Below the pieces are notes generated by a model. That model searched no databases and had not been told where the DNA came from. It worked only from the letters and a program-made list of their open reading frames with translations. Source: Polytrichum commune (Eukaryota > Streptophyta > Polytrichopsida > Polytrichales > Polytrichaceae). From it: a stretch of DNA of 64,000 bases. The translations under genes and the position numbers were made by a program. Location: positions 16,572,527 to 16,636,526 of the forward strand of contig OX485808.1 of the NCBI GenBank assembly GCA_950295325.1, read 5' to 3'. Shown piece by piece: positions 33,619-45,072 of the stretch (positions are counted from its first letter, which is position 1; each line of letters begins with the position of its first letter).

Positions 33619-33790
33619 TAGTGTGTTGGGTGGCTCAAGAAACCATGGTTTTGGTGTACTTTGATGTGCACTCGTTGATTTATTGCACAATAATCTGTAG
33701 TTGAAACGAACTAGGGGAGTGGAAATCGTGTAATAGAAATATGTAGATTTGCTTTCGGGTCACACATAATGATGTAAGTTCTTTGACATC

Positions 33791-34012
33791 ATGGGCAATC
33801 GTGCTTTCATAGAGGTTCCAACAAAAACCGAAGGATGGAAACTTTTACATCGGTGGTTCAAGAAAAAAGTATCAAATCCGACGATCGTGAAAGCGCAGAC
33901 AACGTGGCCTCACGAGAAGGTAGAAGCTGCTTTCATCGCCCATAGACTTCTTCTCGACAACCTTAAGGTCAAACAAAAGAACATTTTCGATAACTTTGCT
34001 CAGTTGCACTAA
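33791..34012 (+). other. Unassigned 73-codon ORF
   Basis: It starts MGNRAFIEVPTKTEGWKLL and ends DNFAQLH. The composition is protein-like (basic, with Trp and helix-forming stretches) rather than low-complexity. I do not recognise the family, and no neighbouring exon was found. It could be a fragment of a decayed gene or transposon. Confidence 0.25.
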
Positions 34013-34313
34013 CCCTTGCTAAGGGAACAATTTGGTCATGACATGGGAATGTATATGCAGAGGTTCCAAACAAATGATGTTGGGGCCATCACGTTCAGCA
34101 AAATCGTGTAATTAACGTATGTCGAGTGTAGCAGGGATTACACATTGGCGCTTGTCATATCATGTCACGTTTTGTGATGGCAAACCCAAAAACATCATGT
34201 TGATTGTATCGGAAACCGATACAATCAACTTCCTAATCAACTACCAAGTCTACATAGTAGTTGGCTTTTACCTCAACTTCAATACAAAAAATAAAATTAT
34301 AAAATTGACCCAT

Positions 34314-35165
34314 TAGATCTTGTTGGCTGCAAGATTTTAAGGTCCAAAGTTTTTGGGAATTTTTTAATTGTTGATTTTTTTCCCTTTGTTCTTGTTTCTT
34401 GAAGCCATTAATAAAATTTGGGCCTTTAGATCTTGCAACCAACAAGATCTAGCGGTACATTTATTTTCAAAAACATAATTATTTATTAAACATGTTTTTC
34501 TTGAGATTGACTTCTAGTAATAGTCAACTAAAGTGGTTGACTAAAGTAGTCGACCAAAAACATTTTTAATAAAATAAAACTAGAGTACTTACTACAACAA
34601 CAAAATCACACATCATAAATCATCATATAGGGATGTGGAAATGGACATGACGCGGCCCCTAGCCATCACTTCACATTATAAATGATGTGATGCCCATTGA
34701 CATGGTACTTTTTTTTTATTGGAGCAATGTTTTTGCTAAAATAATTGCTTTTCTGGTCAACTGCTACTAGCAGTCAACTTCTACAAATAAAATATAAAAA
34801 TTAAATTACCAAAAAATTTAAATTTTTTGACCATTAGATTGTGTTGGATGAAAGATCTAACCATCTTGAATTTTTGGATTTTTTTTTCAAAAAAAGTTTT
34901 CCTAGAAGTCAACTACTAGTATCAATTGACCAGTTCATCAACTACTCTTGCTTAATTACTCTTGGTCGACTACAACAATCATTTTGGAGCAATCAACTAC
35001 TCTAATTGACTACTAGACCCAAAAACAAATTCCAAAACTTCAAAAATATATATATATAGATATTGTAGCCAACAAAGATCTAACGATCCCAAACAAGATT
35101 TTAATTTTTTCTTTTCTTTTGCAGTTGACTACAAAGTTGAAATCAACCAAGAAGTTGACCGCGTC
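34314..35165. repeat. AT-rich cluster of inverted AGATCTTGTTGG blocks and TTGAC/GTCAA motifs
   Basis: TTAGATCTTGTTGGCTGCAA (about 34313) is mirrored by TTGCAACCAACAAGATCTAG (34433), and diverged forms occur near 34839 and 35069. Many TTGACT, TTGACC, GTCAAC and GTCGAC words lie between 34505 and 35165 in both orientations. TTGAC is the core of the WRKY-binding W-box, but the density may simply reflect a decayed repeat. Confidence 0.5.
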
Positions 35166-37375
35166 AGTTTACCCTTGGGTAAACTATGAGACTTACCCCC
35201 CGCCAACGTGACATTTTTGGGTATGGCATCACGTTGACATTACAGGATGTGATGGATGTGGACGTGAGATCCTTATTGTCATGTCACATCAAGGTTAGTC
35301 GTGAAACTCAAAGGCCGCATCACATCCATTTGCACTTGGCCTTCAAGGTTTTGACAAAGGAGTTGAGAGTAACTTACCTATCTTAAGTAAGAGTACACCC
35401 AGATTTTACTTAGTAATGTCATGTGTGCTACCAATTTAATCCAACACCATTCAACAACGAGCACATGTCGTTAGTCCCCTGATCAAGGTTGGATTCTTCT
35501 ATAACCAAAGTGTTTGGATTTGGAGTGTTCATTATTGTCAACTTGGATCTATTTTTATGACAAGACTTGAAGGAGGGTTAAACCATTCTAGAAGAAAATG
35601 GCTTGCATTGACTGACCAATGTTATTAAATATGCGATGGCTTGCTATTTTGATCATGATGCCCTACTTATCTTGGATTTGCATACATGGTTGATGCATGG
35701 ATATATGATAGGAACCACTTCGTTGGAAAGTAGCTTGCTACTTCAAGAAATCAAGCGTTTGAGCATTGATGTCATACGTGTCCCACAAAACACTCCATAT
35801 GTCCTACAAAATTTGCAAGTCTATCACTACGATAGATTTAGATAAACCTAATTGATGTGTTGCATCAGACTCATATGGTGGTAGTGGGACAATATACCTG
35901 TTGCTAGCACTACCAGTATACGAGCCTCACAGCACATGTTTTGCACAACAGAGGAGCTTGCAAATCCAACATTAGAACATATTTGTAGTTTTTACAATCA
36001 CGCAAGACATTTGCCTTGAGACTTGTATATTAATAACATTGAACAACGTATAATATAACTTGAAGCTTCATACTTGGGAGTTGGTGTTGATGACGTAAGT
36101 TGTGAATATAGCTTAAGTGCATTGACAAATCTATCAAATCCATTTAACATCACCTCAATTCGCAAATATTTCAGTCACGCATGATGTGTGCTATAGGACT
36201 CATATGTTGGTCACATTGAAAAAAAATGTGTCATGTAGGCTCAGTAAATGCATAGTACATTATACTTACAAGTCCCACGCAACACATCCTTTGTCACTTC
36301 AAAGTTTACAAATCTACCATATTGACAGATTTTGCAGAATTCTGAACGACAAGGGGCACGTTGTGTGGGACTTGTATGGCTGTAACCTACTAGCTTACTG
36401 GTTGAAACTTCATATGTGCGAGCTCATGTTGATTGACTCAAGACGCATGTTCTAAGTACATAAAAAAATCCACAAGACCCATCATCACGCTATGACTCTT
36501 TGCAGTTTCCTCAGTCGCGCAAGCAACTATAGTGTCTGTGACTTGTATGGAGCTCTAAAGTAGTAGCGTCGAAACACGTAGAATGTAGCTCAAAACTTCA
36601 TACGTGCGAGCTGGTTGTCGACTGACTCAAGATGCAGCATGTTCAAAGTACCCGCATCATTAAACAAATCTAGAATGCCCATAGCACTACGTCACTTTGC
36701 AGCTGATGGCAATTACATAGTTAATTTGTCGTCATCCGTTTACCCATCCGAAGCCAACGAAATATCTCACACAAAGCATGTGGCCGGCTAGCTGTAACTT
36801 GAAAATCACCTTGCTCCACTACCTAGTCCACATCACCTTATCCCTGCTGCTCCCTCCTCCTCCTGCTGCAACTACTACTACCACTAACCTATCACTTCAT
36901 CACTGTCCCAGTATGTGTGAGAGGTCATGTGTGTAGTACTATAAACCTATCAAAGAATATGGTAGAAAAAAGAATGAATTAGGTTTCTGTCAACTTGGTG
37001 ACGAAGGACATCTCGAGACTCAGGCAACAGTCAAAGTTGGACTACTACTTAATAAATATCAATCTCAAGTGTGTACATGCTATGCCAACAAGCCTACCAC
37101 AAAGTCCGTCGTCACCTCGAGCTTGGCCGAAAATTGAAATGACGTCCTGCTTGCTTCTGCCATGGATGGAAGAGGTCCCCAACAGCCAAGACAACTCCTG
37201 ACATAACATAACTTAACTTTACTTAACTTATCCCACACAAGAACTAGAGGACGATCCACCCTGCAATGAGTACCATAGCTTTAAGTTTCTCAAGTGAAGT
37301 GTGATGATCATGCTTCATGCTTCCACTCCATTCCGGTACCTGTGCTCACTTGCCCCAAGTACACCCCAATCCATC
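35166..37375. other. No gene recognised; degenerate dispersed repeats
   Basis: Phrases such as CACTACCAGTATACGAG (35909) and paired segments like CAAATCTACC...GATAGATTT recur with the array at 40.5-41.5 kb. Triplet-rich runs lie near 36852-36890. No credible coding exon was found. Confidence 0.4.
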
Positions 37376-37880
37376 CTCGTCCAAAGTCTCATGAGAAATC
37401 GGCCTGTAGAAAGAAATATAGGGCGCCACGTAAGAAGATCAAGAATGTGGAGCTCATGTCGTGTGTGTGTGCCTCCATGTGATGCCATGCGTCGTTGCGT
37501 CATGTTCGCTCTCATGCACACGTTCTAATTCACTATGGGAATGGTTGTGGTGTTTTACAAAATCTATGAATGTGGATTGGGAATCTACCAAACTCATAGA
37601 TCATGAATCCATCTAGTTGATTCACCCTCTTCCAAAGTTTCATGAGAACTCAACTCATAGAAGAATTTGAGGGCACCTACAAGAAGATTAAGAATGCGGA
37701 ACACGTGTGTCCCATGCATCATGTTTGCTCTTGTGCACACTTTTATTCATTACGGAAATTGCATGTGGTCTTTTATGGAAATTATGATTGTGGATTTAGA
37801 GTCTATAGTTTTCATGTCTCCATTGAGTGGAAGAGAATTAGTGGTAACTTACCAATGTGAGCCTTGTAGTGGGGCGGTTG
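37376..37880. repeat. Two-unit imperfect tandem duplication, about 253 bp
   Basis: Units starting at about 37376 and 37629 share CAAAGT(C/T)TCATGAGAA, GTAGAA/ATAGAAGAA, AAGAAGAT(C/T)AAGAATG and TGTTCGCTCTCATGCACACG (diverged TGTTTGCTCTTGTGCACAC). The frames within are mutually overlapping and not conserved. Confidence 0.6.
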
Positions 37881-39407
37881 TCTAGTGAGGTTTTAACCCC
37901 CTATTCTCATGGACGCTTCCAACTCCACAAACATATTTGACAATTGGATCAACTCTCAAACCGACTCATCCAATTAACGGTTGCAATGAATCACATAGAT
38001 TTGTCATTCCAAGTTTCAAAGATCATAATGAAAATGAAATCTAATCGAAATGAGTATTAAAACCCTCCCAATTGTGACATGTGTTCATTATTGAATCCAG
38101 AGTGATATACATGATTCAAACACATGTCCGATTCAAGCACATGTCCAATCTACTCATAACACATGTCTTTTTGGTGTCCGTTCTTGATGACCCAGAAGCC
38201 TTGCCATACACCACTGACTGTAGCCATCCTATTAACAAGAGGGAGCACATAAGGCCCACATACGTCCTTATGATGAAGCACTGATGGGTTGCAATGCTAC
38301 GTTCATAAAGTGGTGATATATTTATATATTCCAGTGTCCATGCAATTCCGTTGACAAACTTTCCATCAATATGCCATCGTTTTGAAATGCTTCACAATGA
38401 GCTGGACATCCCTTCTTTTGTGAGGTGGACATTTCGTTGGCCGAATGAAATCAGACATAGTTTCTACTTAACATCCTATAATTTAATTCTAATCACTGAT
38501 TTGGCAACTGGAGGGGCTCCCATTGTTTCAAGTGCCATTTATTACATATGTCAAAGATCTACAAGTTCCAACCACAGAGTCGAGCTATCATTGAAAGATT
38601 TAGAAGAATGCAGAACTTGAGTTCCATCATGCTCACTTTCTGTTGGGTCAATCCTCTCGTGCACACATTTTTTAGCCAATTTGCTATTATGACGTAATGG
38701 ATGGATCACAGTGCTACATTCATGAGGTGGCGTGATATTCATATTTGAAACGCTGCAAATTGAACTCAGGCTCTCTCTCTCACACACAGATGAGGTAACA
38801 TCTTCCAGCTGGAAGAGATGCACCAGTTTCAAATAAATGAAATCAATATTTGACCTTCTTTTGTTTAATTTTTTTCTAAGCACTACCAGCGTATGCATCC
38901 TCGGCAATCATCCTGAGTCATGGGGTAGTAATATGAAAATCTATCAAATTGTATATTTGCAGATCTTTCAATGACGTAGGATAATTTTTTCCAGTGATCC
39001 ATGTCAAGTACCCATGGCTCTCATATCCTTGTAGTGAAGGATGCATTTGGCAACTGGAAGGTTCCTTACACAAAGGGTTTTGTATGGTGTATTTATTGAT
39101 AACATGGACAATTTAGATAACTAGTAATGTGGCGATGCGCAATAGATGTTCTTTGATTCTCTTTTCTGTGTTCTTCATGCCATTGTGTGTGAATTGAAAC
39201 TTTATTTATAGCTCAAGGAAAACCAGTACACTGCCATCAACTGGGAGGTGGACTACAAATGTGAAGTAAAACTGCATTGCAACTCAACACAAATCTTCCA
39301 AGGCTGAACTTCAAATTATCAGACAAAATTTGTAAAATAACAAGATATCTTACATCAGGATTTTTTCACTAACTAATTCAAACTGCACTCGCCCCCGTTG
39401 ACGCCAT
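37881..39407. other. No gene recognised; one copy of a dispersed repeat
   Basis: 37870-38170 shares order and phrases with 42380-42660 and in part with 43412-43560 and 46140-46300: a CAACTCCACA-type start, a TTGGATCA segment and ACACATGTCTTTTTGGTGTC. Two related short segments at about 38285 and 38697 suggest a further local duplication. Confidence 0.45.
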
Positions 39408-39632
39408 CAATGGTCGGGGAGAACCAGCAGTTAGTTACAAATGAACCAGTTGAGTTTGAGAAATAACCGGTTGAATGTCAAGACTGCAGGAAAGTTCACA
39501 ATCATTTAGAGGAATTTATAGAATATACCCCAATTTAATAAAGGGAAACCAGAGGATGCCAACATGTAACCGGTTGGCCTCACAAACACTAGGATCTCAA
39601 CCGATTATGCCCAAAAATCTCCCCCATCACTG
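39408..39632. mobile_element. hAT-like MITE with 8 bp target duplication, inverted
   Basis: It starts CAATGGTCGGGGAGAACC and ends AAAAATCTCCCCCATCACTG. GACGCCAT (39400-39407) and GACGCCAA (39633-39640) flank it, a 7/8 match. The 225 bp body is the reverse complement of the copies at 11285 and 16854. Confidence 0.8.
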
Positions 39633-39802
39633 GACGCCAACATTGCTGGAAGTCCTGAGTAGTACCAGCTCGTGATCAGCGCTTCGTGCTTTGGGAAAAT
39701 GTCATAACACCATCACTGTAATGTTGACTTCAATATTAGCAAGTGGAACCTGATTGGTGGTAAATGAGTGTTGTAGGCTAGCTAGCTAGCTTGCTCATGA
39801 AA

Positions 39803-39822
39803 GGGGGGGGGGGGGGGGGGGG
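39803..39822 (+). repeat. G20 homopolymer
   Basis: Twenty consecutive G. It follows a GCTAGCTAGCTTGC stretch. It could form a G-quadruplex, and its length is likely to vary or to be a sequencing estimate. Confidence 0.9.
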
Positions 39823-40529
39823 TTTGTACTTCCTGCACTTGGACTTTGAAGCGAGTTTCAACTTACAATTGCAAAGTCGCGAGTCCTTTCACTTAGCTTC
39901 TTCTTCTTTTTCGGGTTGTGTGACTACAAGTTTATGGCAACAGCCCAGCCCAGGGGCCAGGACTTAGGTTGCAGTCCAAGTACTACAACCAGCTCCCAGC
40001 TTTGTTCCTCGGTGGTTGTGCTCACGAACCAGCTTTCTGTTGCATTTTTTTGCTGAATGGAAACGTTAAATTTTCCATCTGCCACGAAGCATCTTTGTTC
40101 TTCTACCTGCAGGTATTATTTGTCGTTCATTCCCCCATTGTGAAACTTATGTAGTTTCATACTCTCCCAAATATTTCTTCTTGGGCCAATCAGCTGAAGT
40201 ACCGTTACCAGTAAAAGTTGAAATTATATCTGAGTTATCTGGGAGAGTCAGGTTGTCCCGATCATAGGCTCTTAAATGTCACTTAGATCCACGGTACATA
40301 TTCAGATTGCTACCTAGCTAGTAGCCGGCTCAACATTCTACATATATATATATATATACCTTCAAATAGATCTCACTACCAGTATACGAGTCCCAAAACA
40401 TGAGTGCACATCTTGCACACCCGCAAATTGTTGAAATCTAACCACACGATAGATTTTCAATTTTTTCAATCAGGTGGGACATGTACATTGGGCCCCGTTG
40501 ACTTGTACGCTGGTAGTGGAAACACTAGG

Positions 40530-41460
40530 TCATGCAAATTTCAAGCATTGAGGTGTCAAAGATGATGAACCCAAAACACTCGCAGACAAGACATATTCAT
40601 GATGTATTTCTCATCATTTATCACGCCCACATTGACAACTTGAAAATTTTACAATTCTACCAATAGGACAGATTTGCAAGTTTATGTCACTTCAAGCATA
40701 TGAGTTCTAGACAATTGACCTGCATTACTGGAAACTTGTCTTATGTAACTAGAAAATTTACAATTCTAGTATAGTAATAGATTTGCATTGTACTTTCATC
40801 GATGTGGGACGATTGCATGAGACTCATTTGCTAGTAGTGTGTGTTCATATGTAAGACGTGTGCTTTGGAAATCCTATGCTAGTAGTGGCTTTTGGGTCAT
40901 ACATGGAAACCTCAAAACCCTAATGTGTCAAAGATAATGAACCCCAAAGCATTCCTGGACAATACATATCCATGATGCGTGTCTCATCATTTGTCACACC
41001 CACACTAACATCGGTTAGAATTTTTTGCAAATCTACCACCAAGATAGATATACAAGTTTACGTATTGTAATGTAGGACAACATATGCTCTGAAACTCGTA
41101 TGCTCGTAGTGACCCTAAACCTGAGTCATGCAAAAATCCCTAGCACTGAGATGGTGAAACCAAAACACCCCCGGACAATACAAATTCAGGGTGCATTTCT
41201 CATCACCCACGTAGACCGACAGCTTGAGCTTCCTGCACATCTACCAGTGGAATAGATTCGCAAGTCTATGTGTTGTGACGTAAGACGTGTGCTTTGGAAC
41301 TCGCATGCTAACACTGCAACTGGGTCATGCAAGAATTTCAAACCCTGAGGTGTCAAATTCAAAGGTGGTGATGAACCCGAAACACTCCGTCGTCATCCCA
41401 GACAATACATATTCATGATTGGTTTCTCATTTATCACACCCACACTGACAGCTTGGGATA
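40530..41460. repeat. Four degenerate tandem units, 199-366 bp
   Basis: Units start at GTCAT(G/A)CA-type phrases near 40530, 40896, 41125 and 41324. Each runs through GAACCC.AAACAC, GACAATACATATTCATGAT-like words and TCATCA..T.TCAC.CCCAC. The first three end with an inverted pair of the form CAAATCTACCA / TAGATTTGC. Related single units occur near 35.9-36.7 kb and 42.2 kb. No ORF is shared. Confidence 0.6.
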
Positions 41461-44150
41461 GAAGCAAGCTGCGACTCCTAACCTACAAACAAACGAAAGA
41501 AAAATCTGCCCCCAAGCATGCGGATTTGTACCACGCCTGACACAATGGGCAAGAGGCATGATCATCCTTTTTTCGCAGTGGGCAAGAAGACTCGAGAAGA
41601 AGGGGAAAAAGGACTGCGCCATGCATGCAGCGGCTCCAAGCGGTGGCCACCCTCGCCAAAAGCAACAGGCACCCAGCTTTTCGGGAGGGCCAGGGTTTCT
41701 TTCTTTCCTTTTTTCTTTCTTTTTGTTTCTTTGTTTTCTGGTTGACGTGAGTCATATGACGTTTCCAATTGATGAGCAAAGTTTTTGCGGCCTCGCATCA
41801 GCAAATGAACTGACTCGATTGTTGGTGCAGGGGGAGCAACAAGGCGTGTAAGTAAGGGCGGGCCAGGCATAAGATGAAACTATAAGTGAAGAAAGAGTAG
41901 GGCAGGCACGCTTTGAAGCAGGCTACTCCAAACACGATCATTAAATTTTCCTTTTTCTGTGTTTTTTCTTTCTTCACTTCATGCAATGGGAGCATGGCCG
42001 CCCTTGCTGCCGATTGTGGGGCGGTGCTGACTGACCACTTTGGAAAATCTAAAGCAAAAGCCCTTGTTTTTACATGCAAGCCATGACTTTAAATATCAGT
42101 ATTTATTGGAGCCTCCAGGTCAGCTAGTGAAACACACCTCCCTCACCTCATTGGCCATCACCTAAGTTGTGCGAATATCAGGAGGCTCAACTTTGATCCT
42201 AGATTGAACTTGTAACTCTCACACTACCTACAAATGAGTCCTTGGTAATTGTCTTGTGTCACTGAAAGAAATAAGCAATTCTATGGTTGGGTTAGATCTG
42301 CAAAAATTTCAATAATGTAGGATATTTTTGTAATGACAAGTCAATTATCCAAGACTCTTATGTTTGTAGTGTTATAAGGTAAATATGTGGCTTTATTGTG
42401 GGTGTTTTAAACTCCACATAATTTTGACTGTTGGATCACATCGGTAACTGTCCCATCATGTTAGCAATTGCATATCACAAAGATTATGACTTCATTTTTT
42501 GGAATTCAAAGTTGAAATACAAAAAATTATAATAGTTCAAAGTGAAGAGTTTTTTCTCTCTTGAAGTGATCACACAGGCCCACCCACTTGAGTCAACAAT
42601 TAAACTTAGAACGGTTAATTATACTTTGAGCACATGGTCCAACCTCATCATAACACGCATCCTTTTTGTGTTTATTCTTTGCTACAAAGCCTTGTCATAT
42701 ACCACTTAAATAGAATATTAGCTTTGTATTCACATTAATAAACTTGGCCCACTTGGATGACAAGTTAGAACATGGTTGACACCTTCCATATTGATTGTGG
42801 TCATTTTAACCGATGTGTGTTCCATTTAATAATCCCCTTAAATATTGGCATTTGATGAAGAAGAGGGACCACACAAGGCCCACATACCTTAGCTACTAAA
42901 AAAGGATAATTGTGATTCTTCTTGACACCTAGAGAATAATAAAAATAAACATGCAAACATGATCAAGCAAATGATGTGCCTATGGTGTGAATTCTTGTAT
43001 GAATCATGATGAGTAATATTGCATCACACTAGTTTGGGCCCATGTTGTCCCAACCCATTGCACCTGTGCATATGAATTGATGCAGCATGCCAAACTTACA
43101 CCATTTGCTCAACATGTTGTCAAATAGAGTTATGTGATCATTCAAAGGCAAAGAAGAATCATCACTTTGACCTCTCATAACTTTTGCATGTCAACTCCGG
43201 TTCAAACACATTGGGCATCCTCATCTATTGTCGCTCTTCAATCATGATGCACAAATACTGCTTGATGGTTGGGATAGACTCAAGGTATGCCAGCCTCTAC
43301 TGAACATTTCCAACACTGCATATGTGTGTGAGATACATGGGAACTCTAGTGAAGATCACAATCAAACATGTGAATACTGTACTCTAATTAAGTCTCCATG
43401 ATCTAAATAGTAAGGTGTGTGGTCCTGTTGTGGGCACTTCAAACTCCACATACAATTTTGACCATTTAATTGGATTGGGAATTACTCATCAAGTTAGCAA
43501 TGGCAAATCTCGCATACTATTGTTTCAAGCTTCAGGAGTAGGTATTTTGGAGCCCAAGTTTCTTGAATCTGGACCCACCCTGAATGCAAACCCTAATGCA
43601 AACCCACCCTGAACTCAATCCATTTCATATGCTAACAAGGTAGGCTTGCTACAAAAAGATTGAGGTGAACATCCCTGGAAAATACTGGACAGATTATAAT
43701 GGCAAAATGGTCATACATTTACAACACCAGATATGAGACTTATATATCCAGCACAGATTTTCCAATCACACTCTTCCCATCTCAGAAAAATTGAAACATC
43801 TATGGCCCCTGAATCTCACAATTGCTTGAAATTTTTCCCAACCTGGTATAATTACAGGGAGGGCAACAATACACCTGGCCCAACATCAACAGCACTTTCC
43901 AGATAATTAAGGACCAAAAGTGATCCAATCCAAAGGTGGGGGCCAACTAACACATAATTTACAGGTTCTCCTCCTTCGCCAACTAAACTAAGTTAATTGG
44001 CTGATTTTAAGTTGCCCTAAAGCGCCTGCATCCAGTTGCCATACAAAAATGGCTCCTACAACCAATTCCGTGCACTTGCTCTCCATTGTCCACCCAGCTT
44101 TTTTGATTGTGGATTCGTCAACAGTATATGTTTGAATTGTAGCATTTTTT
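41461..44150. other. No gene recognised; pyrimidine run and two dispersed repeat copies
   Basis: A T/C-rich microsatellite lies at about 41696-41736. Segments at 42380-42560 and 43412-43560 share AAACTCCACATA, AATTTTGAC and GTTAGCAAT with each other and with about 37.9 kb. The missing last exon of CNOT9 would have to lie here or further left, but I could not identify it. Confidence 0.45.
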
Positions 44151-44151
44151 C

Positions 44152-44448
44152 TTGAGCAGATCAAATAGGCATGTGGCGGTGACCATCACTTCCATGGCAA
44201 GCATTACATTTGAATCTGCAAAGAACTTGGGGCATGCTAATATACATAAGGAAATTTCTACTGGCCTGAAAGAAGCTGCTCAAGAGGGACATTTTGAATT
44301 CCAGTTGGGACACGCTGAGATGGATGCATCTGCCCCTGAACATTTATCATCAACTGTGCCAACCACCTTCGAGTTGTCATATCGTCCTGCAAATTTTAAC
44401 CATTTCTCCACTGTAAGCAAATTGTACGAGTTAACCTCAGGCAATTAA
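44152..44448 (+). other. Unassigned 98-codon ORF
   Basis: An open frame with protein-like composition reads ...SAKNLGHANIHKEISTGLKE... and ends SKLYELTSGN. No homology is recognised. It lies on the strand opposite CNOT9, about 600 bp beyond the last exon found. It may be an exon of an unknown or decayed gene; the listed first codon is not ATG, and the first ATG comes at 44194 (MASITFES). Confidence 0.25.
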
Positions 44449-44449
44449 A

Positions 44450-44535
44450 CCTATTAGCTCTCGTCATGGGATCGAACTCCTGGTTGAGTCAGCTTGAGTT
44501 TGAGAGCCAATCCATAAAGCCACCCAAGTTTCCTT
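44450..44535 (-). mobile_element. Possible second tRNA-type SINE or tRNA relic
   Basis: On the minus strand GGGTGGCTTTATGGATTGGC is followed about 30 bp later by GAGTTCGATCCC, which resemble a weak A-box and a good B-box. The sequence differs from the SINE at 4181. Only one copy is visible, so SINE or tRNA relic is undecided. Confidence 0.35.
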
Positions 44536-45072
44536 AAGGCTTAAGTTGACATGCTAAAAGAGTGGGACAGGGTTATTATAAACCGTCTTTCTAGCTTGTC
44601 ATATTAGGATCGGTGCATATAGCTAGCTTTGCATAGGCTGATCCAGGATTTAGGGTCACAGGTCCCATGGACATTCTCCATTTGAGATCCTAAAGTTTTG
44701 AGATTGAAAAGAAGGGTCTGAGGAGTTTCACCCAACTTTCAAAATCAGGCTCCAACACAAAACAACCTAATGAGCTCTTAGTAGAAAGAGCTCTGAAAGA
44801 GGGACCAAACTCCAAGTTTGGTGCTTGTTTGAGGTAATTTGCACATAACTCTAATACATGGATAATATTCAGAGTTCAAAACAATCTGTTCATAGATTTG
44901 AACAAGAATAGTCATCAAGAAGATTGTTCAAGAAATGATCCAGACCATAGAAACAATCAGCAACTAAACCTGGACCTTCCCAGGTCTTTAATAAGATATT
45001 CTTAAACAATTAATTTGGACAATTGTTGAGACAACATGTGCAAAGGGCATTATTACTTGAGGTGAGACATAC

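Noticed and set aside
44000-44120. Minus-strand DESTIKK...W stretch as the missing last exon of CNOT9
   Set aside because: It loosely recalls the family ending, but the only nearby AG acceptor gives the wrong phase and reads into a stop, and the rest does not fit.
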